Positions 22,669 to 35,620 of a DNA stretch of 64,000 nucleotides are shown here, one piece after another. Made by a program: the position numbers and the translations under genes. Positions within the stretch are counted from its first letter, which is position 1. The number at the start of each line of letters is the position of its first letter. A model generated the notes under the pieces. The model worked only from the letters and a program-made list of their open reading frames with translations. It did no database searches and had not been told where the DNA came from. The stretch lies in contig CANUEZ040000168.1 of the NCBI GenBank assembly GCA_948099385.1, positions 9,830,001-9,894,000 on the forward strand. Direction: 5' to 3'. Origin of the DNA: Fasciola hepatica (lineage: Eukaryota > Platyhelminthes > Trematoda > Plagiorchiida > Fasciolidae).

Positions 22669-22998
22669 GCACAGGACAGGTAATGGCCACGGCCAATCGA
22701 GCCTTCAGAATTTCTTCGATGGTATTCACACCAGTTATGCACCCACCACCGTCGAGTGTATTTCTTAGAATCCCCACTAAAAATGAGAGGGGAACGGAAA
22801 ACCTCATCGCACATCAACTGCGAGAGACATTATTCATCGTGAGCGTTCATTGGGACTGTATGCAATGAGCAAAAAAGCCGAATAAAACATACTCCAGAAG
22901 TGCCGGTGCTCTCCGTCATCCATCTAGCTGGCTTACTTCAAGCTCACTATGAGGAAATATTTCGTACCACTTGCGATCTACGGCACCACTGAAAGACT
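22669..22998 (-). mobile_element. CR1-like LINE 3' fragment
   Basis: The minus-strand sequence encodes FSGAVDRKWYEIFPHSELE, homologous to the end of the ORF2 at 19352, followed by the same 3' UTR (shared AGGTAATGGCCACGGCCAAT on plus). It lacks its CTGAA tail because the 19044-22668 LINE sits at that point. The copy at 27325-27656 keeps its tail, showing the original arrangement. Confidence 0.8.
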
Positions 22999-23541
22999 TG
23001 TAGGTGCCTGTACATTTCCGACTTTTTCCATGATTTTCAACATCCCTTGGTGCGACACTCCTTTGTTGTACCGACGTTTTAATGTAAAACACATACCTTT
23101 TGGTCGCCAACACCGCGCAATACAAAAAAGACTGTAAATAAATCCTTCATCCGGGCACGGTGTCATCTTCTGGTTTGTAGTGTCTTGGAAACATATCGGT
23201 CGGAACTTACTGAGTGAAACAAACATTTAGAAGCTTCAACGGCGTCTCTTGGCACTTCGCTCGATACCATCCTGTTCGGTTCAACGGATGGCTGTCAGAC
23301 CGAACTGAACTGAAGACATTGGCAGATATTGGCTCTTCGGCGCTCGTTTCCTGATCATAAGAACATTGAACAACTGTGAGTTTGAGTCCCACCTTTTGTT
23401 TCATTTTAATTCTTAATGTACATACCCTTTTGGCCTTTTTTTATCACCGCACACTACTCCGCCCATCTCAGTTTGCTGGTGTCGCCTTAGATATTGTCGA
23501 CATTAATTTAGTGTACCATATAGACAGAGTAGTACGCTACA
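22999..23541 (+). repeat. 5' LTR of the second CsRn1-type Gypsy element
   Basis: Ends GCTACA at 23541, directly before a primer-site-like AAATTGGTGAGCCC. The start (TGTAGG at 22999) is inferred from where LINE similarity stops. A nearly identical copy lies at 27657-28198 within the duplicated block. Confidence 0.7.
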
Positions 23542-23619
23542 AAATTGGTGAGCCCAGGTCGTTTTCCCATCGTTTGACACTAGCTTGATTCTTTTGGTCC
23601 AAGTTCCACACCATTCACC

Positions 23620-24540
23620 ATGTCTGACAGCGAATCTATTGACATCCACGCGGTTGCTTTCAAACTGCCCGTTTTTGCCCCGACCAACCCTCGAGTGTGG
23701 TTTCGACAAATAGAAGCCGTATTTGCCACTCGACGTATAACCAGCGAGCGCGTGAAATACCCTCACGTTGTCCAAGCGCTTCCCTTTGACATCGCCGTTA
23801 ACGTGGAAGATCTCCTCGATCCCATTCCATCAGAAGCTCCTTCCACGAAGCTTAAGGAAGCAGTCATTCAGCGTACGGGAAGATCAGCCGGAAAAATGCT
23901 TCAGGAGCTGTTCACGTCGGTGGAGCTCGGAGACCAAACTCCGTCCCAGCTGATGCGCCACATGCGGTCGCTGCTGGCTGGACGGCAAATGGACAACGCC
24001 ATTTTCAGGGAGATATGGGTTGATAAACTACCTCTCCCGATGCAGCAGGTCCTGTCAATGCTGGAACCCACTACTCTACTTGACAAGGTTGCGCAACACG
24101 CCGATAGAATAATGGAATGCTACCCGGCTGGTAGACCTTGCGTTAACATGACATCACCCGCCGAAACCACTCCGATACACGAATCTCCTATGGCACTACC
24201 AGCACCTGCCCCAGATCGCCGTCGTGACGTTTCTCGCAGTCCCGATTCCCCACCCCATCACTAGCATATCGATAAGGACATTATGGACCTAAAAGAAACG
24301 TTCGCATGTTGTGCAATCAGGTCAGTGCAATGGGCAACGCATTTACTACTCATCGATCTGTTTCCGCCGAAGTACCTCATCGACTTAGATCACGGTCCAG
24401 AAACCGCCGGTTACAAACCTGGTGTTGGTACCACCGCACATTCGGCTCCAAGGCACACCGCTGTGATCCTCCATGTTCATTCCGCACTTACACCCCACAG
24501 TCAAACTACCAGGCCAGCCAGTAACGGCAACGACTAGGGC
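23620..24540 (+). pseudogene. Gag of the second CsRn1-type element (frameshifted)
   Basis: 23620-24264 starts MSDSESIDIHAVAFKLPVF and continues through VWFRQIEAVFATRRITSERV and ELFTSVELGDQTPSQLMRHM, parallel to the Gag at 7190-6450 on the minus strand. After a TAG at 24262 the protein continues in another frame (24306-24524), which contains the finger [18 protein letters not shown]. This is CX2HX9CX3C, identical in spacing to the nested element. Protease sequence follows in yet another frame. Confidence 0.82.
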
Positions 24541-26639
24541 TGGCCCTCCACGTGAAAGTCGCCTATTTTATATCGTTGACCGATCCAGTGGTCTTCGATT
24601 CCTCATTGATACCGGCGCCGAGATCAGTGTAATCCCCCCACCCAAACATCATCGCCTCAAAGCATCTCACTTTACACTGCAAGCAGCAAACACGACAAGT
24701 ATTGCGACATTCGGCCAACGGTCCATCACTCTTGATTTAGGTCTCCGACGCTCTTTTCAATGGGTTTTCATCCAGGCTGATGTTCAGGCTCCTATTATTG
24801 GCGCGGATTTACTCTCACACTTTGGCCTAACAGTGGACCTCAAAAATCGCAAGCTGGTAGACACCACAACCAAGCTTTGTGCAGTCGGCATTGGTAAATG
24901 CACCAACTCTCTGGGTATTCGGCTGGCGATCCCGCAATCGCCGTTTGCTGACATTTTGAAGGAGTTTCCATCCCTCACTAAACCGTGTCAGTTCACCGAC
25001 CCAGTCTCTCATGCTGTGCAGCACCACATCGCTACAAAAGGCCAACCTGTCCACTTTCAACCACGACGACTCAACGCCGACAAACTCCGTATTGCACGCC
25101 TTGAATTCGAACATATGATGAATCTTGGCATCATTCGACCGTCTTCAAGCCCATGGGCCTCGCCTTTGCACATGGTTCCAAAATCATCTGGTGATTGGAG
25201 ACCCCGTGGAGACTACCGTGCTCTGAACAACGTCACCGTCCCCGACAGGTACCCGATCCCACACATTCATGATTTTGCACAGAATCTCTCTGGGAAGACA
25301 ATCTTTTCCAAGGTTGACCTCGTAAAGGCATATCACCAAATCCCCGTGGCCGAAGAAGACATTTCCAAGACAGCCATCACCACGCCTTTTAGCCTGTTCC
25401 AGTTCATTCGCATGCCATTTGGATTGAGAAACGCTGCTCAGACGTTCCAACGATTCATCGATGAAGTGCTTCGAGGTCTACCCATCGCGTTTGGCTACAT
25501 CGACGACATATTAATTGCCAGCGCCTCTCCATCGGAGCATGCCAGCCACTTGCGTCAACTCTTTCAACGTTTCCAACAATACGGACTTCAGCTGAACCCT
25601 AGTAAATGCGTGTTCGGCGTTCCGTCCCTCGACATTCTCGGGCACAATATCGATCAAAACGGTTTGACACCCCTCCCAGATAAGGTGCGCAGCATCCTCT
25701 CATTTCCTGCACCTAAAACGATCACACAGTTAAGACGTTTCTTGGGAATTTTGAACTACTACCGTCGCTTCATTCCCCATTGTGCGACGATCGTTTCACC
25801 TTTGACCGATCTTCTCAAGTCCAACGTCAAGACGATCGATTTCACTCCCGAGGCAGAGACAGCTTTCGCAGAAGCCAAAAAAGATCTCGCGGAAGCCACC
25901 ATGCTGCACCATCCACATTCGGATCCAGATACTCGGTTAATTCTAACGACTGATGCATCAAATACCGCAGTCGGTGCAGTGCTTCACCAAATAGTGGACA
26001 ACCAATTACAGCCTTTAGCGTTCTTCTCGCAAAAACTCTAGGCGGCACATACAAAATATAGCACGTTTTCTCGTGAACTCCTAGCCATTTACTTGTCCAT
26101 CCGTCATTTCCGTCTTCTTTTGGAAGGACGACAATTTTGTGTCCACACTGACCAAAAACCCCTGACACACGCACTTCACGCCAAGCCTGACAGACATTCA
26201 CCCAGAGATATCCGCTATTTGGATTATATTCCTCAGTTCACAACAGACATCAGCTACGTGCGTGGAGTTGATAATGTTGTGGCTGATGCACTATCCAGAC
26301 CGGACATCAACACGGTGCAGACTAAATTCGATCTTACGGAACTGGCAAACCTCCAGCGTGATGATCCATCCTTGCTCGAACTGCGCACATCCTCCACACT
26401 CCAGCTCAAGGATTCTCCCCTACCTTCAGCCGATGGCACAGTCCTATGTAACTGGTCTACAGGTCATCCTCGTCCTATCGTTCCAACTTGCTACAGGAAG
26501 ATCGTTTTCGATCATTTTCATTCTCGTTCAGATCCTGGTATCCGTGCATCTCGCAAACTCATTTCTGGCAGATTGGTTTCGCCCAATATGAATTCTGACA
26601 TTGCATTATGGACTAAACAATGTTCGCATTGTTTTGAGG
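24541..26639 (+). pseudogene. Pol of the second CsRn1-type element (protease, RT, RNase H, partial integrase)
   Basis: 24560-26041 carries [14 protein letters not shown] (protease), an RT with [39 protein letters not shown] and catalytic [11 protein letters not shown], then the RNase H start [22 protein letters not shown] at 26039-26041 interrupts RNase H. It resumes in frame with HTKYSTFSRELLAIY and CVHTDQKPLTHALHA, through VVADALSRPD to the first integrase Cys pair. The rest of the integrase and the true 3' LTR are missing. Confidence 0.85.
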
Positions 26640-27262
<623 letters not shown>

Positions 27263-27303
27263 TCAAAAGAGCGGCCTAGTCAAGGTCACAAAGCGTTCTG
27301 GTC

Positions 27304-27656
27304 TTCAGTTCAGTTCAGTTCAGTTTGCACAGGACATGTAATGGCCACGGCCAATCGAGCCTTCAGAATTTCTTCGATGGTATTCACACCAGTTATGCAC
27401 CCACCACCGTCGAGTGTTTTTCTTAGAATCCCCACTAAAAATGAGAGGGGAACGGAAAACCTCATCGCACATCAACTGCGAGAGACATTATGCATCGTGA
27501 GCGTTCATTGGGACTGTATGCAATGAGCAAAAAAGCCGAATAAAACATACTCCAGAAGTGCCGGTGCTCTCCGTCATCCATCTAGCTGGCTTACTTCAAG
27601 CTCACTATGAGGAAATATTTCGTACCACTTGCGATCTACGGCACCACTGAAAGACT
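27304..27656 (-). mobile_element. CR1-like LINE 3' fragment with CTGAA tail (duplicate)
   Basis: The same fragment as 22669-22998, but still joined to its TTCAG/CTGAA tail (27304-27324) and to the PCNA leader. It shows the locus before the full-length LINE arrived in the first copy. Confidence 0.82.
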
Positions 27657-28198
27657 TGTAGGTGCCTGTACATTTCCGACTTTTTCCATGATTTTCAACA
27701 TCCCTTGGTGCGACACTCCTTTGTTGTACCGACGTTTTAATGTAAAACACATACCTTTTGGTCGCCAACACCGCGCAATACAAAAAAGACTGTAAATAAA
27801 TCCTCCATCCGGGCACGGTGTCATCTTCTGGTTTGTAGTGTCTTGGAAACATATCGGTCGGAACTTACTGAGTGAAACAAACATTTAGAAGCTTCAACGG
27901 CGTCTCTTGGCACTTCGCTCGATACCATCCTGTTCGGTTCAACGGATGGCTGTCAGACCGAACTGAACTGAAGACATTGGCAGATATTGGCTCTTCGGCG
28001 CTCGTTTCCTGATCATAAGAACATTGAACAACTGTGAGTTTGAGTCCCACCTTTTGTTTCATTTTAATTCTTAATGTACATACCCTTTTGGCCTTTTTTT
28101 ATCACCGCACACTACTCCGCCCATCTTAGTTTGCTGGTGTCGTCTTGGATATTATGGACATTAATTTAGTGTACCACATAGACAGAGTAGTACGTTAC
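27657..28198 (+). repeat. Second copy of the Gypsy LTR within the duplicated block
   Basis: Matches 22999-23541 with few differences. It ends GTACGTTAC at 28198 and is followed not by Gypsy internal sequence but by the interior of a BEL-type LTR (from 28205). Confidence 0.8.
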
Positions 28199-28204
28199 GG
28201 ACAG

Positions 28205-28322
28205 TCTTTTTGATGTCATTTTCCATGTAATAATCTATTATCGTAGAATATTCTAGATAATCGTCTTTTGATTTCGGGATCGGTTGCAAATTTGGCTACG
28301 CATTGCTTAAACGTGTGTTACA
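28205..28322 (+). repeat. Truncated 5' LTR of BEL element 1
   Basis: Corresponds to the last 118 bp of the LTR at 34185-34550, ending GTGTTACA. The first 240-250 bp are missing and replaced by the Gypsy LTR ending at 28198. Confidence 0.85.
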
Positions 28323-28363
28323 ATACTCAATAGACCAACTGGGAACGAGGAGAAACACGCAAA

Positions 28364-29640
28364 ATGCCAAGAAAAGGATGGAAAACATTAAAATCCGGAC
28401 AGGAAGTAACACGGCAAGTCTCTGTGGAGGTTTCGGGTACATTTGATTCTTTAGTTATTGTTAGATCGCCCAGTCCAGTCAGTGCTAGTTCATGTGTTAC
28501 TGAGGACAATATGGATCATAAAGATGAGTTATTTAGTCTGAGAATACTAGACCTAGAACAACGGTTGTTATCGGCTAGGCTTCAGGCCCAGGAAGCAGAA
28601 AAGCAGTGTAGACAGAAAGAGCGCGAGCATGAGACCAGCGACTTTGACAATTCCGATAGATCAGAGTGCAATAATATAGGGAACCCCACGCCGGTCGCCG
28701 ACTACAAAACACCGTCGATCGATTAGCCTAGAGTGGAACTAGCGGTTTTTGACGGGTGATCTGAACAATACTGCAAGTTTGTCAAGCAGTTCGAGACATT
28801 CGTTGAAAATAAGGTAAGCGACCCTGGGCAAAAGCTTCTCTATCTGACTCACTACTGTCGAGGCTGAGCAAGAGAAGCTATCCATTGGTGTACCATGCTC
28901 GACCCGGAAAAAGGCTACACAAGAGCAAGGAAGATTCTGAGGGACTTGTTTGGCCAACCGTTCAAAGTAGCCCGTAATCTATTAGGGGGCGTGATGATAG
29001 AGGCAAAGAGAACCAAGGGCGACGTCCACACCATGGCCGACCTGGTGATTAAGATGCAGAACTGCTCAATAGCCCTCGACCATTTAGGTTACAGGGCTGA
29101 CCTGGATGCAATGCACACCTTGGAAAACATAATCTGTCAACTTTCCCCCGAACTACGGGGTCGGTGGGCAAAAGAAGCAGAACGGATAAGCCGAAGCGAC
29201 AGGAAAGCTAACTTCGAAGACCTGACCGAATACTTAGACAGGCAAACGAAGATAGCTGACAGCAGGTTCGGCCGACTCATCCGGGACAGCAACCGGGCAA
29301 ACAAGCCCAGTACTAGCCAAGCTCAAACCTCTGCACGGGAACATCAAAATATCAATCTTGGACCAATGCACACGCCATTTCACGCGATGCTACGGCGCAA
29401 CCCAATTGCAGATCCTGTGGTACTAGCTATGGCCTACCAGAATGCCCCAAGTTCGGCAACGCCACAATAGACGAACGGTGGGGAATGACGAGGATTGCAG
29501 GAGCGTGTTTTATTTGTCTCAACACCACGCACCGGGCGGAAGCCTGTAGGACAAGGAGCCGATGGGGTCACGAGGGCTGCACGGACAGACACCATCGGCT
29601 GCTGCATCAGGCGAGAGTAACCTTACCCGAGACGATTACC
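28364..29640 (+). pseudogene. Gag of BEL element 1
   Basis: ATG at 28364 (MPRKGWKTLKSGQEV) is equivalent to the 38920 start. Coiled-coil-like stretches (LRILDLEQRLLSARLQAQEA) are followed, after stops near 28722, 28758 and 28866, by the capsid-like MLDPEKGYTRARKILRDLF and YRADLDAMHTLENI. A C-terminal Cys-rich part is shifted. Function as RNA-packaging Gag is inferred from element 2. Confidence 0.8.
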
Positions 29641-32600
29641 AAACCCAGCGTTATTTGTTCAACGTCACGGTCTGCCAAAATACCAGTACGTTTAGGCGTA
29701 GTGGCCTTGGGAGTAGTGACCCCAACAGGAGTGGCCAAAGCATTGACCTTCATAGATAGTGGCTCGGATACCACTCTATTCATGAAGGAGTTCGCAGAGA
29801 GATATGGTTTAGAGGGAATCGATCCTCATTAGCAGTAAGCACAGTGAGTGGCACCCAGGTTATTCAGTCGACCAAACTGCACCTACAACTCGTTTCCTTG
29901 GTCAGCAACAATAGAGCTGAAACTCTAGAAACATTCACTATAAAGGACCTACCGATGAGAGCACCTCAGTCAGTGCAATCGATTCTGACTCAGTGGCCGC
30001 ATCTCGACGGGATTACGATCGAGGAGTGGCAGAGTAACGAAATTGATCTGCTGATCGGCTGTGATATACCGGAAGCGCATTGGGTCCTGGGCCAAATGAT
30101 AGGAAGCCGCAAAGCAACCTATGCAGTACGCACCATATTCGGTTGGACTTTATATGGTAGCAAAGACAGCAGACGCGTCAAACAAATCCAAATCAACTGC
30201 ACCTCGGTGGAAACGGCGAACATCGAACAGGCATTCTAACAATTGTATAACACCGAATTCGCCGACCTGCCCGTGGACACAGATGCCCCATCACGAGAAG
30301 ATAAGTTGGTTTTGGAAATGGTGGCCGAGAACGTCAAGTACTCAAAAGGTCGTTTCGAGGTTCCTATCCCGTGGACATCCAACATGAAACCCATGCCAAA
30401 CAGCCGAAAAATGGTTCTGAAAAGATTAGGCTTCCTCAAAACCAGGCTGCTCCGGGAACCACAATTAAAGATAGAATACACGCAAGCCATGCAACATAAC
30501 GTCGAATTGGGTTACACGGAGAGAGTAGATACAGCGGCTACCAGCGCAAATTTGGGGTGGTACCTACCCCATCACCCGGTCATGAACCCAAAGAAACCGG
30601 GGAAGTTCGGAGTAGTTTTCGACTGTGCTGCGAAATGTCAGAATGTGTCACTGAACGACCATATACTACAGGGCCCAGACTGGACAACACCGCTGGTCGA
30701 GGTTTTATGTCGTTTTCGGCCAGGAAAAGTAGCCGTCTCTGCGGACATACGTGAAATGTTTCTACAAGTGAAGATGCCTGTTAAAGATAGGGACGCATTC
30801 CGTCTCCTATGGTGGCCTGAGAACAACACAAATCGCGCACCTTACGAGTACAGGCTGACCGTGCACCCCTTCGGGACGGTTTTATCCCCCTTTTGTGCTA
30901 ACTTTGCCCTCCGTGAAACCCTCAAGCGCTTCGACGGCACCAGCAGCTTGTTAGGAAGAGCAATGGACCAATTCTACGTGGACGATTTTCTGTGCTCCTT
31001 TGACGATTAAAATGCTGCTATTCTTTATATGACTGAACTGGTCGGCAATCTAAATGCCGGAGGATTCAACCTCACTAAATGGACTTCGAACAGCCAAGAG
31101 GTGCCCAATGTTATCTCGAAGTCCGAGAAAATGGCGTGTAAGAAAGATCTTTTCGGATCCTCTTCACAAACGGAGCGCACGCTTGGGCTTCAGTGGAAAC
31201 CCAGAGGGGAGGAATTCATTTTCACTCTAGACCTACCCAAACGACCAGTCACACGGCGAGGAATCCTATCAGCAGTCTCAAGCTTCTACGACTCCCTAGG
31301 TTTTGTTTCGCCATGGTTGTTACCGGGAAAGTGCTTGCTGCAATCGCTGTGCCAAAGAGGGACGGGTTTGGACGAAACTCTCCAGGGTGACGACGATAAA
31401 CGATGGCGTGACTGGCTGCATAGCCTGGAGCAACTTGGAGAGATAAAAATACAAAAATGCTTAGCAGGTATCAAGTGCACAAACGACGCCCAACTCCACT
31501 TATTCTCCGATGCATCAGAAATAGGCTACGGGATAGTTGCTTATGGCTGCTGGGTTGACGCAAATGGTGGGCGGCACAGCCAGATACTGTTCACAAAGGC
31601 GAGAGTGGCTCCACTGAAAACGGTGTCCATTCCAAGGCTGGAACTAACGGCGGCAGTACTGGCCGTGAAAGCCGCGGGGCTGATTAGGAGATGCTTCGAA
31701 CGGATAAACTGAGAAACAAACTTTTGGATGGATTCGGCCACGGTACTTCATTACATAAACAACACTACCACTCGTTTTAACACTTTCGTGGCCAACAGAC
31801 TCACTATAATCCACGAGTAGACTGAAACCGATCAATGGCACTATGTACAATCCGCCAGTAACCCGGCCGACTTCTGCTCAAAGGGCCTGAAAGCACTAGA
31901 GGTTGCCGACGTGGAAAATGGGACCGGACTTCCTAACGGCAACTAAAGAGATGTGGCCAACGCTAATAATACCTAAGGCTGATGATGGTGATATCTAGGC
32001 TAGAAGACTGACGCCGGCTATAAACTTCACGGGAAGCGTAAGCCTGATAGAGAAACTGTGCCAATTCCCCAACTGGACAAAAATGTTAAGAGCCGCGGTC
32101 TGGTGGACACGATACAAAGCACTCTTATTGATTATGAAAGGCGCAAGACCACAAAACACATTGAGCGTGGGGACGATACTACCGGGCGAGCTGAATCAAG
32201 CCGAACTCGACGTTCTACACCTACTGCAACTAGACGCTTTCCCGTCCGAGTTCCGCGAGCTAGCCAGGACAGATGATAACACCAAAGGAAGCAGGCTGCT
32301 ACACAGTAGTATCCGAGCACCAAATCCCATGCGAATCAACAGACTACTGAGGGTTGGAGGGCGGCTGACGAATTCAAGCCTAGAGTACGAAACGAAACAC
32401 CCCATAATAATCCCCGGTGACCACTATATAACGAGATGCCTGATAGATCATGTACATCGGGAAGGAGGACACGCAGGCCCGAATCACTTATTGAGCAATA
32501 TACGCCGACGGTTTTGGGTGACAAAGGGACCATCGACGGCCAAGCGAGTCATAGGCAACTGCATTACTTGTCATCGCCGGAGAGCGGTAGCAGGTCAACA

Positions 32601-33594
32601 AATGGTGGCCCCCCTTCCAGCCGTAAAAGTCCAAACGAGATGATGCCCGTTCGTGGAAATCGGCGTAGACTGCTTTGGCCCGTTACTCGTATGACATCAG
32701 AGGAGCACCCAAAAGAGGTATGGCTGCCTGATAACATGCCTACAATCCAGAGCAGTCCACCTCGAAGTGATGCATAACATGACAACCGATTCATTCCTAA
32801 TGGCCCTTCAAAGGTTCATCGCGAGGCGGGGCGTCCCCAAGAATATGTACTCGGACAATGGCTCGAACTTTGTTGGGGTTCATAGGGAGTTAGAGGAATG
32901 GTGGGGCCGCTTGGACACCGCCAAATTACAAAACCAGACCGTGGCAAAGGGGATAGAATGACACTTCAATCCACCTTATGCCAGTCATCCTGGTGGCGCT
33001 TGGGAAAGGCTGATACGATCAACTAGGAAAATACTCGCAGCCCTGGCCTCATAACAAACCCTCGATGACGAGACGCTGACTACTTTACTAACAGAAGTAG
33101 AACGCATATTGAACAACAGGCCCCTGGTGCCACTCGTCCCAGACCCGGAAGGCGAACCGGCACTCACCCCCAACGACCTATTATTGCTCCAGTCAAACGC
33201 AGGAGTAACCACCCCGAAAACCCTGCGTGGGACATACGTCGTTGGATGAAAACGAGTGAACCACCTAGCACAGGCCTTCTGGAAACGATGGACGAGGGAG
33301 TATTTACCGACACTGCAGCTTCGGCAAAAGTGGATCTCCAAACAGAGGTCGTTCAGACGTGGCGACGTGGTCATCCTCGTGGAGAGCCACCTACATAAAG
33401 ACGATTGGCCGGTTGGAGTGATCAATGATTGTCGTACAGAAATCGATGGTCTCGTGCGCACGGTGGTGCTGAGGATGGACAAGGGAGACGTATTGCGAGA
33501 TATACGTAAAATACGTCTACTTGAGGGTAACAGCGACGCGGGCGGGGCCGGCTCTACCGACCAAGCTATACCCATGTCTGTTGATACCAGATGA
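29641..33594 (+). pseudogene. Pol of BEL element 1 (protease, RT, RNase H, integrase)
   Basis: Segments in order: protease with TFIDSGSDTTLF (about 29750); RT with [28 protein letters not shown] and catalytic FYVDDFLCSF (about 30970); thumb and RNase H with LHLFSDASEIGYGIVAYG (about 31500); integrase pieces with EGGHAGPNHLLSNIRRRFW (about 32460), MYSDNGSNFVGVHRE (about 32850) and the shifted Glu region near 32985; and the C-terminal tail KSFRRGDVVILVESHL-like (33340-33580). Interrupted by roughly ten stops or shifts. Confidence 0.85.
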
Positions 33595-34184
33595 AGCCGA
33601 ATTCAATTATTTATTCCTCATGTATTCCCTTGTAGGACCCAACCCCCACAACATCTCTGAAGTGTATTTGTTTTCAATTTCGTACAGCATTTACGATGCA
33701 CTATGGAGCTAACTGTCCAAACCTTAGCTCACCACACGACACGACACCGCATGTAGAAGTAACGGGGCTTAGGTCACGCACACATGCCTACATTTGACTC
33801 GTTTTTGCCATACAGCCTTTTTTGACATTGCGAAAAGTCCTCCTTTGATGTGCAGTCATACCTGCGATTCCATTGTACACCTCAGCACAAACACACACTC
33901 ACACACACTCACTCAAGCACATACATCCAGGACAGGACGGCTCCTTACAAGGACGGCATCTACGTGGCCCTTTCACGCCCACCATCGGTCATTTGGTCTT
34001 GTGGAAGATGTAGACTAGCCTCGAGTCTATGTAGCCAGTGGGTTAGGTCCAACCGGTAATAGAACATTGACGACGAGCATTAGACGCGCGCACTGACAGC
34101 AGGGCCTAGGCAGGTAGAAAGAATCAGTACCTTTATACCGAACCTTTGACTCTGCTAAGGATCCAGGAGGAATTTGGTGGGCGG

Positions 34185-34550
34185 TGTAACAGCCAGTCGT
34201 GGAAAATCCCCCTTTTTCCCTCGCGATTCAGTGTTTTTCCTAACATCACTTGTTTGCCTACACTATTGACGAACTGGTTGTTTTTCTGGACCAATTGTTG
34301 TTTGTTCGCGCCCAGAGCGCTATTTTGGCACATCCTTGTTCAGGACCTGCGTGACGCACGTGCTGTTTGCTCACACGCTGCTATTCGGTTTCTCGCTGTT
34401 GAGTCCTTGTAATCGCATTATTGAGGTTTGTATTCTTTTGATGTCATTGTTCATGTAATAATCTAGTATCGTAGAATATCCCGGATAATCGTCTTTTGAT
34501 TTCGGGATCGGTTGCAAATTTGGCTACGCATTGCTCAAACGTTCGTTACA
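34185..34550 (+). repeat. 3' LTR of BEL element 1
   Basis: 366 bp, TGTAACAG...GTTACA, preceded by the purine-rich GGAGGAATTTGGTGGGCGG. Homologous to the LTRs at 38500, 44820 and 59503. Confidence 0.9.
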
Positions 34551-35620
34551 GTGACATCCAGGCTGAAAAGGATCGCGCTGTTTCCCACCTTCGGACAATA
34601 CTGCCGATTTTCATCTTCCAGCGCGTCTTCAATTACAACTGTTCCCAACCCCGCACGCGGCTTTTTTACTACTGTCGGGGCCGAGGCCTGAGAGCCGAGT
34701 ACGGCATTCTGCTGAACCTGTTGGTTTCTCACCGGAGCCCTGGCTGGTCGAGCCAGGTCAGCCCCGGTGCTGGACCACCAGGCCTTAATCTATGCCTGTC
34801 TGGCACAATTTGGTACCTACCCCTGGTGATGTGGGCCACTATTGCTGCCCTCGCCAGCAGCCTATCCCGGGTAGCCTCATCAGCGAACTCCAATAGTATT
34901 GGTCTCGCACGATGTTTTCCTTTGTTCCCCAGTGGTGACTTCCATGTCCCCACTCTGTGCACCCTTCTTAGAGTAGTAGGGTACGGAACACCGGCATTTC
35001 GCAGTATATCGTAGACCCTCCTCCTATCTATGTCTAGCCTGGCTTTCGATTTCATTGTAAAGTGTTCTTCCTGGTTTAGGATCAGGAGCCTGCTGCTTGG
35101 GAACCCGCCGATCGACAGGATTTGCCTTTGCAGATCATTCACCTTGTTTTCCAACACCAGGAACGAGGGGTCCCCCACCCTAGCCAGCCCATCCCTTGCT
35201 AAATTACAGTCATTATTCTTTTTTGGCCACCTTGCCCTTCTAGCCTTCTGCTCAGTCCACTGGCCCTCATCAGTCTGCTTCAAGAGAGTTGAGGCGACGA
35301 CCGCTTGGCAAGCCCTTGGAACTGGCCTCCTCGCTGTAATGACTGTACTGTCAGGTGTGGCTACTACTGCAACCGACTTCCTGATACCTGATTGCGGTGT
35401 TTTGGGGCTTGTCTGAGGTACTACCTGGTGAATGTTGGCCCTGCCCTTAGGCCTGCAGTTTAAAGGACAGACGGGCCGCCTCCTTGCAAGCAGCACAGAC
35501 CCAGTCAGTACATAGGTTCTGTTTATAAAGGAGGTAGATGTTCTTTGCTATTCCTGAACTATTTGGGTGAGCCCACATCTTGCATACCCCGCACTCTATA
35601 CCACTGACCACTTTTTTCGC
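34551..35620 (-). pseudogene. LINE ORF1 with PHD-like finger
   Basis: On the minus strand from about 35600 the frame reads GIECGVCKMWAHPNSSG and then LCTDWVCAACKEAAR: a CX2C pair, a His, a Cys and a final CX2C, which resembles a PHD finger. Then come a basic linker, an ENKVNDLQRQILSIG coiled-coil-like segment, RRVYDILRNAGVPYP, VHRVGTWKSPLG and RPILLEFADEATRDRLLAR. The frame continues with a shift near 34730. PHD-bearing ORF1 proteins are known in some CR1-group LINEs. No ATG is visible upstream of the finger before a stop, so the start is unclear. Confidence 0.72.

Larger units (their letters stand above)
22999..26639 (+). mobile_element. Second CsRn1-type Gypsy element, 3' truncated
   Basis: A plus-strand element with 5' LTR, primer site, gag, protease, RT, RNase H and the start of integrase. 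It stops abruptly at 26639 inside the integrase zinc-binding region (LWTKQCSHCFE), where PCNA exon 4 sequence begins in antisense. Gag shares the CHCC finger with the nested element at 2331-7745. Lesions: frameshifts around 24260-24480 and a TAG at 26039-26041. Confidence 0.88.
28205..34550 (+). mobile_element. BEL/Pao retrotransposon 1, decayed
   Basis: A plus-strand element with 5'-truncated left LTR (28205-28322), gag from ATG 28364, pol in at least eight frame segments, and a full right LTR (34185-34550). Domain order matches BEL elements 2 and 3 in the window. Many stops (for example near 28722, 29468, 29830, 30237, 31008 and 31710) make it non-coding. The right LTR is followed directly by LINE ORF1 sequence (34551), the likely insertion target. 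Confidence 0.9.
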
